Source: Sulfurovum sp. UBA1140 (GTDB taxonomy: Bacteria; Campylobacterota; Campylobacteria; Campylobacterales; Sulfurovaceae). From it: a stretch of 14,480 nt of DNA. The stretch covers positions 1-14,480 of the forward strand of contig DCAF01000027.1 in assembly GCA_002311915.1 (NCBI GenBank), given 5' to 3'. Both the position numbers and the translations under genes were made by a program. Of the stretch, positions 5,412 to 13,111 are shown one piece after another; positions within the stretch are counted from its first letter, which is position 1; every line of letters starts with the position of its first letter. The notes under the pieces are model-generated. The model made no database searches. It saw only the letters and a list, made by a program, of their open reading frames with translations, and was not told the DNA's origin.

Positions 5412-6410
5412 ATGGTAAATAGAGAGATAGGTTTTTCATTGTGGTTAGATTTTATAGAAAGAGATTACCTAAAAAATGAGTTTAAAAAACTAATAGACGC
5501 AGGAACAGTTAATGGAGCAACCTCTAATCCTGCTATTTTTGCTTTGGCGATTACCACTTCATCAGCGTATAAAGAGCAGTTAGCTTTGTTAAAAGGAAAG
5601 AGTGGCAAAGCCAAGTATGAAGCTTTGGCTATCGAAGATATACGTACTGCTGGACAGATGCTTCGACCACTATACGATGATAATAACGATGGTTTTATTT
5701 CGATAGAGGTTGACCCATTTTTATGTAACGATACTCAAGGAACCATTGAAGAGGGTCGGCGACTTTTTTATGCCATTGGTGAACCCAATGTGATGGTTAA
5801 AGTTCCTGCGACACAAGCAGGATATGAGGCGATGAGTACCCTGATGGCAGAGGGTATTTCGGTGAATGCCACCCTTGTTTTTTCTCCTAAACAGGCAAAG
5901 CAGTGTTTTAAAGCGATGGAGAGAGGGATTGAAGCCTCTATTGAGGCTGGTTTGGGTCGAGTAGAAGGGGTTATTTCGGTATTTGTAAGTCGTTTTGATA
6001 GAGCCTTAGATGCTGAATTAGAGCAGTGTGGTATTAACCCTGCTAAAACAGGTATTTATAATGCTGGAAAAATCTATAATATGGTTGAATCGGGAAATGT
6101 ACCCAATATTAGAGTTCTGTTTGCCAGTACAGGAGTAAAAGGGGATACCCTTCCTGCCAACTACTATATTGCAGGTCTTATGGCTGAACACTCGGTGAAT
6201 ACAGCACCTTTAGCAACGATTGAAGCCCATTTAAAAACAGAAGATAGAGGGGTAGTTTTACCAATAGAAGATACCATTTTAAATGGATATTTTATGAACC
6301 TTGAAGACAATGGATTTGATATGGATGCCATTTATAAACAGTTGCTTGATAATGGATTAAGTGCTTTTGAAGATGCTTTTAAAGCAATGTTGGAGAGTTT
6401 GGAAGATTAA
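5412..6410 (+). CDS. tal: Transaldolase
   Basis: Transaldolase moves a dihydroxyacetone unit between sedoheptulose 7-phosphate and glyceraldehyde 3-phosphate in the non-oxidative pentose phosphate pathway. The 332-residue product has the N-terminal GTVNGATSNPAIF motif (32-44), typical of the class, and the Schiff-base lysine Lys130 in NVMVKVPAT. GISVNATLVFSP (about 148-159) and RVEGVISVFVSRFDRALD (about 178-195) follow. It is close in length to the long bacterial transaldolases rather than the 220-residue TalC/fructose-6-phosphate aldolase group. ATG 5412 follows AGGGG. It lies 33 bases after aat, across a very AT-rich gap that may hold its own promoter. Confidence 0.95.
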   Translation: MVNREIGFSLWLDFIERDYLKNEFKKLIDAGTVNGATSNPAIFALAITTSSAYKEQLALLKGKSGKAKYEALAIEDIRTAGQMLRPLYDDNNDGFISIEVDPFLCNDTQGTIEEGRRLFYAIGEPNVMVKVPATQAGYEAMSTLMAEGISVNATLVFSPKQAKQCFKAMERGIEASIEAGLGRVEGVISVFVSRFDRALDAELEQCGINPAKTGIYNAGKIYNMVESGNVPNIRVLFASTGVKGDTLPANYYIAGLMAEHSVNTAPLATIEAHLKTEDRGVVLPIEDTILNGYFMNLEDNGFDMDAIYKQLLDNGLSAFEDAFKAMLESLED

Positions 6411-6423
6411 TATTTATTTAATT

Positions 6424-6468
6424 AATATACTTTTGATATAATTTAATAAAAAATTAATAAAGTATATT
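6424..6468. promoter_or_regulatory. Inverted repeat around the pilT promoter
   Basis: AATATACTTT (6424-6433) and AAAGTATATT (6459-6468) are perfect 10-base inverted arms separated by 25 bases. The left arm abuts the extended -10 element and the right arm ends one base before the first ATG. The arrangement fits a repressor or looping site, or a structure masking the start region. The arms are AT-rich, so chance is not excluded. Confidence 0.45.
6434..6442 (+). promoter_or_regulatory. Extended -10 promoter of the pilT-like gene
   Basis: TGA followed by a perfect TATAAT (6437-6442) forms an extended -10 element, which can work without a good -35 box; none is seen upstream. Transcription would start near 6449, leaving a leader of about 20 bases. 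Confidence 0.6.
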
Positions 6469-6469
6469 T

Positions 6470-7618
6470 ATGATGGAAAAAAAACTACAATTTTATCTCA
6501 AAAATTTAATTCATAATGGTGGAAGTGACCTTCATTTAAAATCTGGTTCGGTGATTCGTCTTCGGGTTAATGGTGATTTGTTAAAACTGGGTGACCGCGA
6601 GATTAGTAATGAAGAGCTTGATGGCATTGCTCAAGAAATTTTGAGTGAGAAACAGTACAACGAATTGGTAACCAACAAAGAGTTGGACTGTACCTATGTA
6701 TTGGACGAAGATAACCGTTTCCGTGTAAACTTTTTCTATCAGCTTGATGGATTAAGTGCTGTCATGCGAATTATTCCTGTTAAAATTTTAACCATTAAAG
6801 AGCTATCTCTTCCTCCTGTTATCGCTGATTTAGCAGACATGCACCGTGGCTTGATTTTGGTCACAGGGGTTACAGGTTCTGGTAAATCAACCACCCTTGC
6901 TGCCATGATAGATCACATCAATCGAACACGAAAAAAGCATATAATTACCGTTGAAGACCCCGTGGAGTTTGTACATCCCGATAGAGAGTGTCTGATTTCT
7001 CAACGGGGTATTGGTCAAGATTCTCACTCATTTTCTAATGCCCTAAGAGCCTCTTTACGAGAAGACCCTGATGTTATTTTAGTGGGAGAGATGCGTGACC
7101 TTGAGACCATCGAGATTGCACTTCACGCCGCCAATACAGGCCACTTGGTCTTTTCGACACTGCATACACTTGATGCAAAAGAGACGATTAATAGGGTTAT
7201 TGGTATGTTCCCCCAAGAGGAGCAGAACCGTATTAGAATGACACTCGCTTCGGTATTAGAAGGGGTGGTTTCGCAACGATTGGTTAAGACGATTGATGGG
7301 GGTAGGGCTGCTGCCATTGAGATTATGAAACGAACGGCTAGAATAGCTGACTTGATAGGTGAAAATCGAGATCATGAGCTGTTAGATACGATTGAAGAGG
7401 GGAAAGAGATTTATGGTTCTCAATCTTTCGATCAGGCTCTCTTAGACCTATTTAATGATGGGAAGATAACCCAAGAGGTGGTGTTAGAGCATTCGACCAA
7501 TCCTTCGGATATGAAACTTAAACTGCAAGGTATTGGAGGAGGCGTTGGAGATGACAAGGGTTCAAATGGGGAAGCTGTGGATATTTTTGATTTGAAAATA
7601 GAGGAAGAAGAGGAGTAG
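6470..7618 (+). CDS. pilT: PilT-family type IV pilus retraction ATPase
   Basis: PilT-type hexameric ATPases at the inner membrane depolymerise type IV pili and drive twitching motility. The 382-residue protein has GGSDLHL near residue 20, an N-terminal PAS-like half, Walker A GVTGSGKST (133-141), the Asp box ITVEDPVEF (159-167), an atypical Walker B REDPDVILVGEMRD (197-210) and the His box HAANTGHLVFSTLHT (219-233). The C-terminal segment ARIADLIGENRDHE partly matches the PilT AIRNLIRE motif, and the acidic tail (IEEEEE) is unusual. PilU cannot be excluded. No other pilus gene is nearby. ATG 6470 and ATG 6473 are alternative starts, and neither has a recognisable Shine-Dalgarno sequence. Confidence 0.9.
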   Translation: MMEKKLQFYLKNLIHNGGSDLHLKSGSVIRLRVNGDLLKLGDREISNEELDGIAQEILSEKQYNELVTNKELDCTYVLDEDNRFRVNFFYQLDGLSAVMRIIPVKILTIKELSLPPVIADLADMHRGLILVTGVTGSGKSTTLAAMIDHINRTRKKHIITVEDPVEFVHPDRECLISQRGIGQDSHSFSNALRASLREDPDVILVGEMRDLETIEIALHAANTGHLVFSTLHTLDAKETINRVIGMFPQEEQNRIRMTLASVLEGVVSQRLVKTIDGGRAAAIEIMKRTARIADLIGENRDHELLDTIEEGKEIYGSQSFDQALLDLFNDGKITQEVVLEHSTNPSDMKLKLQGIGGGVGDDKGSNGEAVDIFDLKIEEEEE

Positions 7619-7653
7619 AAGAGCTATTTTTAACAAAAAAAAACGTTTTATCA

Positions 7654-7682
7654 TTTACTTTAAATAAACTTTATAATATAAT
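7654..7682 (+). promoter_or_regulatory. Promoter of the coiled-coil protein gene
   Basis: TTTACT (7654-7659) and TATAAT (7677-7682) are 17 bases apart. A second TATAAT at 7672-7677 overlaps it. This places a transcription start about 35 bases before ATG 7724, so the gene need not depend on pilT transcription. Confidence 0.6.
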
Positions 7683-7723
7683 TAAACAGTTAATGTTTCA
7701 AAATATAGTAAAGGAAGAGTTAA

Positions 7724-8548
7724 ATGATAGAATTAATCATAACAATCGGACTCTATTTGGCAATGGCTCTGTTGATTGGTGTATCAATAGGTTGGTTTTT
7801 TTCAAAAATACTCGGTCACAAGAAGAATCAATTGGAGATAAAAGTATTGGACAGTACCATTAACGAGCAAGATAGAATGATAGAACGGTTGAGCAGTCAT
7901 CAGCAAAATCAACAACAGGAGATTGAACGATTAATAAATGAGGGACTTGTTTGTCGTCATGAATCTTTAAAAAAATCAAATACCCTAAGAAAAAAATCAG
8001 ATGAACTCTATAAAGCTAAAGATAAATTGGCACAGGTCAACAAGATAGAGAAAGAGCGATTAAAGTTAGCCAAAGAGTTGGCTCTGTTGCATGTTACGAT
8101 TAATGAGAAAGATATTGAATTAAGAGAGCTTGAATCGGTGTTTTTAAAAGATGAAATACCCGTAAAAAAGCATGAAGTAGAAGAGAGAGATTTAAAAGTA
8201 GAACATTTAGAGGTTGAAGTCAAGCGATTAGAAAAAGTTTTGAATAAAAAAGAGAGTGAGACTAGACACTTTAATGAAAATGAATTAACCAAAACTCCTA
8301 TTGATGAGGATTGTTTAATGGTCTCTAAAGATCAGTTTAAAGAGATTGAGAAGCGTCTGATTGAGTATAAATCAAGAGCTGATAAGTTAGAGAGTAGGAA
8401 CAGCGAATTGTCCCAAGTGATTAAGAGAACAAGTGATTCAAGAGCTTCAAAAATTTTAGATAAGGTGAACGCTTCGATGTTGGGTCTAAAAGAGGTAGCG
8501 ATTCCAAAATTTTTTAAAAGTCGTGATGGTCAAATGGCTCAAACTTAA
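7724..8548 (+). CDS. Membrane-anchored coiled-coil protein, unknown function
   Basis: I do not recognise this 274-residue protein. An N-terminal hydrophobic segment (about residues 2-29, MIELIITIGLYLAMALLIGV then SIGWFF) looks like a single transmembrane anchor followed by a Lys-rich cytoplasmic face. Residues about 35-175 and 205-235 are rich in Leu, Glu, Lys, Gln and Arg with heptad-like spacing, indicating long coiled coils. The last 35 residues (RASKILDKVNASMLGLKEVAIPKFF) are less charged and may form a short domain. The start ATG 7724 has AGGAAGAG upstream and its own promoter. Neighbours (pilT before, rplY after) do not settle a role. A cell-envelope, septation or pole-associated scaffold is possible but speculative. 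Confidence 0.8.
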   Translation: MIELIITIGLYLAMALLIGVSIGWFFSKILGHKKNQLEIKVLDSTINEQDRMIERLSSHQQNQQQEIERLINEGLVCRHESLKKSNTLRKKSDELYKAKDKLAQVNKIEKERLKLAKELALLHVTINEKDIELRELESVFLKDEIPVKKHEVEERDLKVEHLEVEVKRLEKVLNKKESETRHFNENELTKTPIDEDCLMVSKDQFKEIEKRLIEYKSRADKLESRNSELSQVIKRTSDSRASKILDKVNASMLGLKEVAIPKFFKSRDGQMAQT

Positions 8549-8559
8549 AGAGCTTTAGA

Positions 8560-8565
8560 TATAAT
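8560..8565 (+). promoter_or_regulatory. -10 box of the rplY-pth operon promoter
   Basis: A perfect TATAAT lies 32 bases before the rplY start codon. No clear -35 box is present. TTTAGA (8554-8559) and TCTAAA (8571-8576) form a short inverted repeat around it, which could be chance. Confidence 0.5.
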
Positions 8566-8597
8566 TCGCGTCTAAAATTTAATAATTAAGGATAGAA

Positions 8598-9134
8598 ATG
8601 TTAGAAGGTATTACTAGAGAGAGTATTGGATCTGCTTCTGCTAAGAAGCTTAGAAGAGATGGTTATCTAACAGCTAACATCTATGCAAATGGTGTAGAGA
8701 ATATTCAAGTAGCGTTTAAAAGAGGTGATTTTGTTAAAGCAGTAAGAGCTAAAGATGGTTTAACACTTGCTTTAACTGTTAACGATACAGAGTTAAAAGT
8801 AGTGATTCAAGAGTATCAACTACACCCAGTAAATGGTGATGTTAAACATGTTGATTTAAGAGTTGCTGTACCTGGTCAAGTAACAAATTATCTTATTCCT
8901 GTTAAAACAGAGGGTATTCCAAAAGGTCTTAAAAATAAAGGTGTTTTGATGATTTTCAAAAAGAGATTAAAAGTTAGAGGTGCGATTGAAGATATGCCAA
9001 ATAACTTTACCTTTAATGTTGAGCCTCTTGATAGAGAAGAGTCAATCTTAATTAGAGACATTGATGCTCCAGCAAACTGTAGATTGATGGACAGAACTGA
9101 TGTTGCTATCTGTGGTGTAATGAAAGCAAAATAG
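8598..9134 (+). CDS. rplY: 50S ribosomal protein L25/Ctc
   Basis: L25 binds 5S rRNA in the large ribosomal subunit; the long two-domain form is called Ctc or TL5. The 178-residue length marks the two-domain version. The N-terminal domain (about 1-92) has GSASAKKLRRDGYLTANIYANG and ends with VVIQEYQLHPVNGDVKHVDL, typical of the family. The C-terminal beta domain (about 95-178) has PVKTEGIPKGLKNKGVL and the DREESILIRDIDAP segment. ATG 8598 has AAGGA upstream. pth follows 5 bases later, a pairing widespread in bacteria. Codon use looks biased toward AGA and GTT relative to neighbours, as expected for a highly expressed gene, though I only judged this by eye. Confidence 0.96.
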   Translation: MLEGITRESIGSASAKKLRRDGYLTANIYANGVENIQVAFKRGDFVKAVRAKDGLTLALTVNDTELKVVIQEYQLHPVNGDVKHVDLRVAVPGQVTNYLIPVKTEGIPKGLKNKGVLMIFKKRLKVRGAIEDMPNNFTFNVEPLDREESILIRDIDAPANCRLMDRTDVAICGVMKAK

Positions 9135-9139
9135 TAATT

Positions 9140-9703
9140 ATGTTGCTTATCGTAGGCTTAGGTAACCCTGGAACGGGTTACGAACAGACACGACACAATA
9201 TCGGTTTTAGAGTCATTGACGCACTTGTCTCTGACTTTGGAGCTAGAGAAATCTCTAAATCTTCTTTTCACGGACAACTTTTTAAATCAAATGACATTTT
9301 ATTGTTAAAACCGATGACTTTTATGAATCTTTCAGGAAAGAGTCTACAAGCAGTTAAAAACTTTTATAAGGTTGAACTGAGTGATATTGTTGTGATTCAC
9401 GATGATATTGATTTGCCTTTCTCTGCATTGCGTTTTAAAAATGGTGGTGGGCATGGTGGACATAACGGTTTGCGTTCAATTGACCCCATGATTGGAAAAG
9501 AGTATCATCGTGTACGCATGGGTGTGGGAAAACCAGAGCATAAGGGGCAGGTGGCTGATTATGTACTGAGTAACTTCTCTACAGACGAACAGAAGGTACT
9601 TGATAAATGGATAGAGCATACGGCATATGCCATAAAAGAGTTGCAGACAAAAACACTTGACGAGGTAAAATCAAGATACTCTCTAAAATCATTTAAAGGG
9701 TAG
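9140..9703 (+). CDS. pth: Peptidyl-tRNA hydrolase
   Basis: Pth releases peptides from prematurely dropped peptidyl-tRNAs so that the tRNA can be reused. The 187-residue protein has IVGLGNPGTGYEQTRHNIGF at 4-23 with catalytic His19, LLKPMTFMNLSGKS with the substrate-contacting Asn (about 55-68), and IVVIHDDIDLPF plus the GGGHGGHNGLRSI loop (about 83-116), all expected for bacterial Pth. It starts 5 bases after the rplY stop without a clear Shine-Dalgarno sequence, suggesting translational coupling to rplY. The permease gene begins 3 bases after its stop. Confidence 0.97.
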   Translation: MLLIVGLGNPGTGYEQTRHNIGFRVIDALVSDFGAREISKSSFHGQLFKSNDILLLKPMTFMNLSGKSLQAVKNFYKVELSDIVVIHDDIDLPFSALRFKNGGGHGGHNGLRSIDPMIGKEYHRVRMGVGKPEHKGQVADYVLSNFSTDEQKVLDKWIEHTAYAIKELQTKTLDEVKSRYSLKSFKG

Positions 9704-9706
9704 GCT

Positions 9707-10762
9707 ATGCTGTTTAGGTATATTATGTTTCACTATGTGAAAAATATGCTTATTATCTTAATTGCTTTAACGGGGCTGTTTGCAGGGCTTGATTTCTTGA
9801 TGAATGGTGCATCACTTCCCTCTTTTAATATTCGGGTACTCTATATTTTTAATAAATGGCAAGAGTCACTAAATCTTCTTTACCCTTTGGCGATTATATT
9901 TGGGGGTATTTGGACAAAAATTGCATTTATTAAAAAGAACACCATTGGGGCATTGTATGCATTGGGTGTCTCACGGGTAGAGTTGTTTCAACCTTTTCTA
10001 TTTGTCTCTTTTCTTACTTATTTACTCTTTATGGGGCTTAATTTTACCTCGTTTGCCACGGCTCAAGATACGGCACGAGCTTTAAAAAAGAATGAGTATA
10101 ACATTAAAAAAACTGAAGATCTATTTTTTAAATACAATAATAATTTTGTCTATATTGAAACTTTAATCCCTAATGAGAGACGGTTAGAGAACTTGACCCT
10201 TTTTAAGCTTAATAATGGAAAAGTTTATGAAGTTCAGACAGCAAGTGAAGCTGTTTATAAAAACTCAGAGTGGTTGGCAAAAGATGTTATCCGAAAGATA
10301 AAGGTAATGGATGCCAAAGGAGATCAAAAACTCAAAATTGAGTATTTAGAGATTCTGCATACTCTAAAAGGTTATCACCCCAAAATATTAAATTCGATTT
10401 ATGAAAAGAAACAGTTAACACTTTATGATAGTCTGATTGCCAAACAACTCTTAGCCACACAGGGGGTAGGAACTTATAAAGTTCGTGCAGATATTTATGG
10501 TAAAACTATAATGCCTCTTTTCTCGATTGCTCTATTAATGATACTGCTGTTTCGGTTTCCTTTTCATGCACGATACATGAATGTGGGGGCAACTACATTT
10601 AAAGCACTCGGGGGTACTCTTTTTATATGGGGAATGCTCTTTGCACTCCATCAAATGGGTGCTAACGGGGTGTTGGCTCCTGAGTTGGCTACTATTTTAC
10701 CTGTTGTATTGCTTTGGATTTATGCCATTTATACGTTGAGTAAAGTAAAGGGACGAATATAA
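9707..10762 (+). CDS. LptF/LptG (YjgP/YjgQ) family permease
   Basis: LptF and LptG form the inner-membrane channel of the LptB2FG exporter that lifts lipopolysaccharide to the outer membrane. The 351-residue protein shows three N-terminal transmembrane segments (about 11-31, 52-72 and 95-115), a soluble region of about 140 residues expected to be the periplasmic jellyroll domain, and three C-terminal segments (about 263-283, 298-316 and 325-343). GALYALGVSRVELFQP at about 81-96 matches the conserved cytoplasmic coupling-helix region that contacts LptB. ATG 9707 follows AAAGGG, 3 bases after pth; ATG 9725 is a less likely alternative. I cannot tell LptF from LptG. Confidence 0.9.
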   Translation: MLFRYIMFHYVKNMLIILIALTGLFAGLDFLMNGASLPSFNIRVLYIFNKWQESLNLLYPLAIIFGGIWTKIAFIKKNTIGALYALGVSRVELFQPFLFVSFLTYLLFMGLNFTSFATAQDTARALKKNEYNIKKTEDLFFKYNNNFVYIETLIPNERRLENLTLFKLNNGKVYEVQTASEAVYKNSEWLAKDVIRKIKVMDAKGDQKLKIEYLEILHTLKGYHPKILNSIYEKKQLTLYDSLIAKQLLATQGVGTYKVRADIYGKTIMPLFSIALLMILLFRFPFHARYMNVGATTFKALGGTLFIWGMLFALHQMGANGVLAPELATILPVVLLWIYAIYTLSKVKGRI

Positions 10763-10782
10763 AGAGAGAAAGAGGAGTAAGT

Positions 10783-11664
10783 ATGATAAAAAAAGTAGCA
10801 ATAACAGGTGGAACACATGGTAATGAACTCACAGGGGTTTATCTTGTTAAAAAGTGGCAAAAGAGTCCAACACGTATAAAGCGTAGCAGTTTTGAAACCA
10901 TAACACAACTGATGAACCAACAAGCCATAAAAGAGGTACGGCGTTATATTGACCACGATTTAAATAGGTCTTTTGGATTAACTGATTTGGCTGATAAAAC
11001 GCTAAATAGTCATGAAGCAAAGTTGGCAAAAGAGTTGGATGGATTGCTTGGTAAAAAAGGGAGTAAGAGACCCAATGTAGATTTTATTGTTGATTTGCAT
11101 ACGACCACGGCGAATATGGGGCTTTCTATTGTGGTAAGCAATAAGAGTATCATAACATGGAGGGCAATAGCCTATCTTTGTAAAATGGAGCCTGAACTAA
11201 GGGTCTATAGATGGCAAGGAGATATAGAGAATGCCTTTGTAGACTCTATTGCCCCTCATGGGTTTGCCATAGAGGTTGGAGCAGTTCCTCAGGGGGTATT
11301 AAGGGCTGACTTATTTCTAAAAACAGAGATGTTAATTTATCATCTTTTAGACTATATTGAAAAAGAGAACAGTGGTGATAAATTAGAATTACCCACTGAA
11401 TTAGAAATCTATGACCATGAAGTGTTGGTAGATTATCCTCGTGATGCTAATGGAGATATTATGGCGATGGTACATCAGAAAAGACAAGATAGGGATTTTA
11501 TGCTTATAAATCAGGGAGACCCTCTGTTCTTTACCCTTGAAAATAAGACGATAACCTATGAGGGAGAACCACGATATACACTTTTTGTGAATGAGTCAGC
11601 TTACTATGAAAAAGGGTTTGCCATGACATTGGCTATTAAAAAAAGGGTTTTGATAAAAGATTAA
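10783..11664 (+). CDS. Aspartoacylase-like zinc amidohydrolase (M14 fold)
   Basis: The protein belongs to the succinylglutamate desuccinylase/aspartoacylase group of zinc hydrolases, which deacylate N-acyl amino acids. All active-site elements are visible in its 293 residues: GGTHGNE with zinc ligands His12 and Glu15, HDLNRSF with the substrate-binding Asn61-Arg62 pair, DLHTTTANMG with zinc ligand His106, and AIEVGAVPQG with catalytic Glu164. The C-terminal YTLFVNESAYYEKGFAMTLA resembles the aspartoacylase tail domain. It is more like the ACY2/ACY3 proteins than AstE. The start ATG has GAGGAG upstream and lies 20 bases after the permease gene, so it is probably last in the rplY operon. The substrate (N-acetylaspartate or another N-acyl amino acid) is not determined. 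Confidence 0.88.
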   Translation: MIKKVAITGGTHGNELTGVYLVKKWQKSPTRIKRSSFETITQLMNQQAIKEVRRYIDHDLNRSFGLTDLADKTLNSHEAKLAKELDGLLGKKGSKRPNVDFIVDLHTTTANMGLSIVVSNKSIITWRAIAYLCKMEPELRVYRWQGDIENAFVDSIAPHGFAIEVGAVPQGVLRADLFLKTEMLIYHLLDYIEKENSGDKLELPTELEIYDHEVLVDYPRDANGDIMAMVHQKRQDRDFMLINQGDPLFFTLENKTITYEGEPRYTLFVNESAYYEKGFAMTLAIKKRVLIKD

Positions 11665-11744
11665 ATTAAAGAGACAACACAACCAAATCTGTTCTTTACT
11701 TCTATTGGTGTAGTATTTCATAAAATTTTACTCTTAGGAATATC

Positions 11745-13037
11745 ATGAAAAAAGTAGAACTGTTGGCACCAGCAGGAAATTTAGAAAAACTTAAAATTGC
11801 ATTGTGCTATGGGGCAGATGCTGTTTATGGGGGAACAAGTACCTTTTCGTTGCGTATTCGTTCGGGTAAAGAGTTTGATATGGACTCGTATGCACAAGGG
11901 ATTGAGTATGCTCATGCACGGGGGAAAAAAGTTTATACCACCATTAATAGTTTTCCTTTTAATTCTCAGATAAAGCTTTATGAAAATCATATTGCCAAGA
12001 TGGCAGAGTTAAAGCCCGATGCCTTGATTGTTGCCAGTCCTGGTGTGGTTCAGATGGCACAAAGGGTTGCTCCACAGATTCCTATTCATCTTTCGACCCA
12101 AGCCAATGTTATGAATGTTTTAGATGCACAGGTCTATTATGACATGGGTGTAGAGCGTATTATTGTGGCACGTGAGATTTCGTTAAAAGATTGTGAAGCG
12201 ATTAAACGGGTTATTCCTGATTTGGAACTTGAAATTTTTGTGCATGGGTCTATGTGTTTTGCTTACAGTGGGCGTTGCTTGGTCTCGGCACTTCAGACAG
12301 GACGAGTACCTAACCGTGGAAGTTGTGCCAATGATTGTCGTTTTCCGTATGAAGTTTATGCTCATAATCCTGAAACCAATACCACTTTTAGACTCGACGA
12401 AGAGCCTGGTATTGGTACCTACATTATGAATGCTAAAGATATGAACATGGCTTCTCATGTAGATGAAATTTTAAGTTCTGGGGTGATTGATTCACTAAAA
12501 ATAGAGGGGCGTACCAAATCTCCTTATTATGCAGGGGTGGTCACCAAAGCCTATCGTCATGCGATTGATGACCATTATGCAGGTGATTTTGATGAGCAAC
12601 GCTATCAAAAAGAGCTACATACCACACAAAATAGAGGTTTCTCTGATGCCTATTTGGTCTCGAAACCTTTTGAGCGAAACAATACCCAATCTCATAATTT
12701 TACGATTCAAGATGGTACGCATCAGGTAATGGCACTGGTGAGTGAAGATGGTTTAACATGGAAATGTAAAGATAAAACTTGTGTGGGGGATAGGGTAGAG
12801 ATTGTTTTGCCTGTGGGAATGAGTTTGGAACCTATGGAGTCTGACGAGGGAAAAATCGAAGAGATAGAGAATGCTTTTTGGTTAACATTAAAAAAGATAG
12901 TCTCTACCAAAGGAAAAGAGTTCCAGTGTATTCATAGTGGTGACCTTAACGATATTATTTTGCCTGTTAAATTGCCAAGTTATACCATTTTAAGACGAGG
13001 AATTGCAGAGGCTAAGGCTAAAAAGGGACTAATCTAG
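11745..13037 (+). CDS. Peptidase U32-family protein, TrhP/YegQ-like
   Basis: U32 proteins were first described as collagenases (PrtC), but the E. coli member YegQ/TrhP acts in prephenate-dependent 5-hydroxyuridine formation at the tRNA wobble position, so that is the likelier role here. The 430-residue protein has the start ELLAPAGNLEKLKIALCYGADAVY, the barrel segments IHLSTQANVMN and ERIIVAREIS, and the family signature FVHGSMCFAYSGRCLVS. Four cysteines (171, 178, 194 and 198, the last two in RGSCANDCRFPY) fit a conserved Cys cluster that may bind iron-sulfur. DSLKIEGRTKSPYY follows, then a U32 C-terminal beta domain (about 340-430). ATG 11745 has TAGGA upstream. The 80-base gap before it shows no strong promoter. 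Confidence 0.9.
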   Translation: MKKVELLAPAGNLEKLKIALCYGADAVYGGTSTFSLRIRSGKEFDMDSYAQGIEYAHARGKKVYTTINSFPFNSQIKLYENHIAKMAELKPDALIVASPGVVQMAQRVAPQIPIHLSTQANVMNVLDAQVYYDMGVERIIVAREISLKDCEAIKRVIPDLELEIFVHGSMCFAYSGRCLVSALQTGRVPNRGSCANDCRFPYEVYAHNPETNTTFRLDEEPGIGTYIMNAKDMNMASHVDEILSSGVIDSLKIEGRTKSPYYAGVVTKAYRHAIDDHYAGDFDEQRYQKELHTTQNRGFSDAYLVSKPFERNNTQSHNFTIQDGTHQVMALVSEDGLTWKCKDKTCVGDRVEIVLPVGMSLEPMESDEGKIEEIENAFWLTLKKIVSTKGKEFQCIHSGDLNDIILPVKLPSYTILRRGIAEAKAKKGLI

Positions 13038-13046
13038 TCCTATTTT
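13021..13046 (+). terminator. Intrinsic terminator overlapping the U32 gene stop
   Basis: GGACTA (13026-13031) pairs with TAGTCC (13035-13040) over a 3-base loop. AAAA before and TTTT at 13043-13046 extend the stem with a small bulge and provide a short T-tract. The gene's TAG stop is part of the right arm. Confidence 0.6.
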
Positions 13047-13072
13047 AAATCTATAGCTTTTAATGAACTCTA

Positions 13073-13081
13073 TGCTAAAAT
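13073..13081 (+). promoter_or_regulatory. Extended -10 promoter of the lipoprotein gene
   Basis: TGC followed by TAAAAT (13076-13081) lies 30 bases before ATG 13112, downstream of the U32 gene's terminator. No good -35 box is seen. Confidence 0.4.
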
Positions 13082-13111
13082 CTATATAAATTAAAAATTA
13101 GGAAATATATA

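Noticed and set aside
7636..7652. Possible terminator after pilT (AAAACGTTTT in an A-rich run)
   Set aside because: It is a self-complementary decamer with no room for a loop, no GC stem and no proper T-tract.
11705..11726. Promoter for the U32 gene (TTGGTG and TAAAAT)
   Set aside because: The spacing between the boxes is 10 bases, too short for sigma-70, and no extended -10 element is present.
12183..12910. Open frames in other phases inside the U32 gene
   Set aside because: The U32 frame is continuous and carries all family motifs; the others are shadows.
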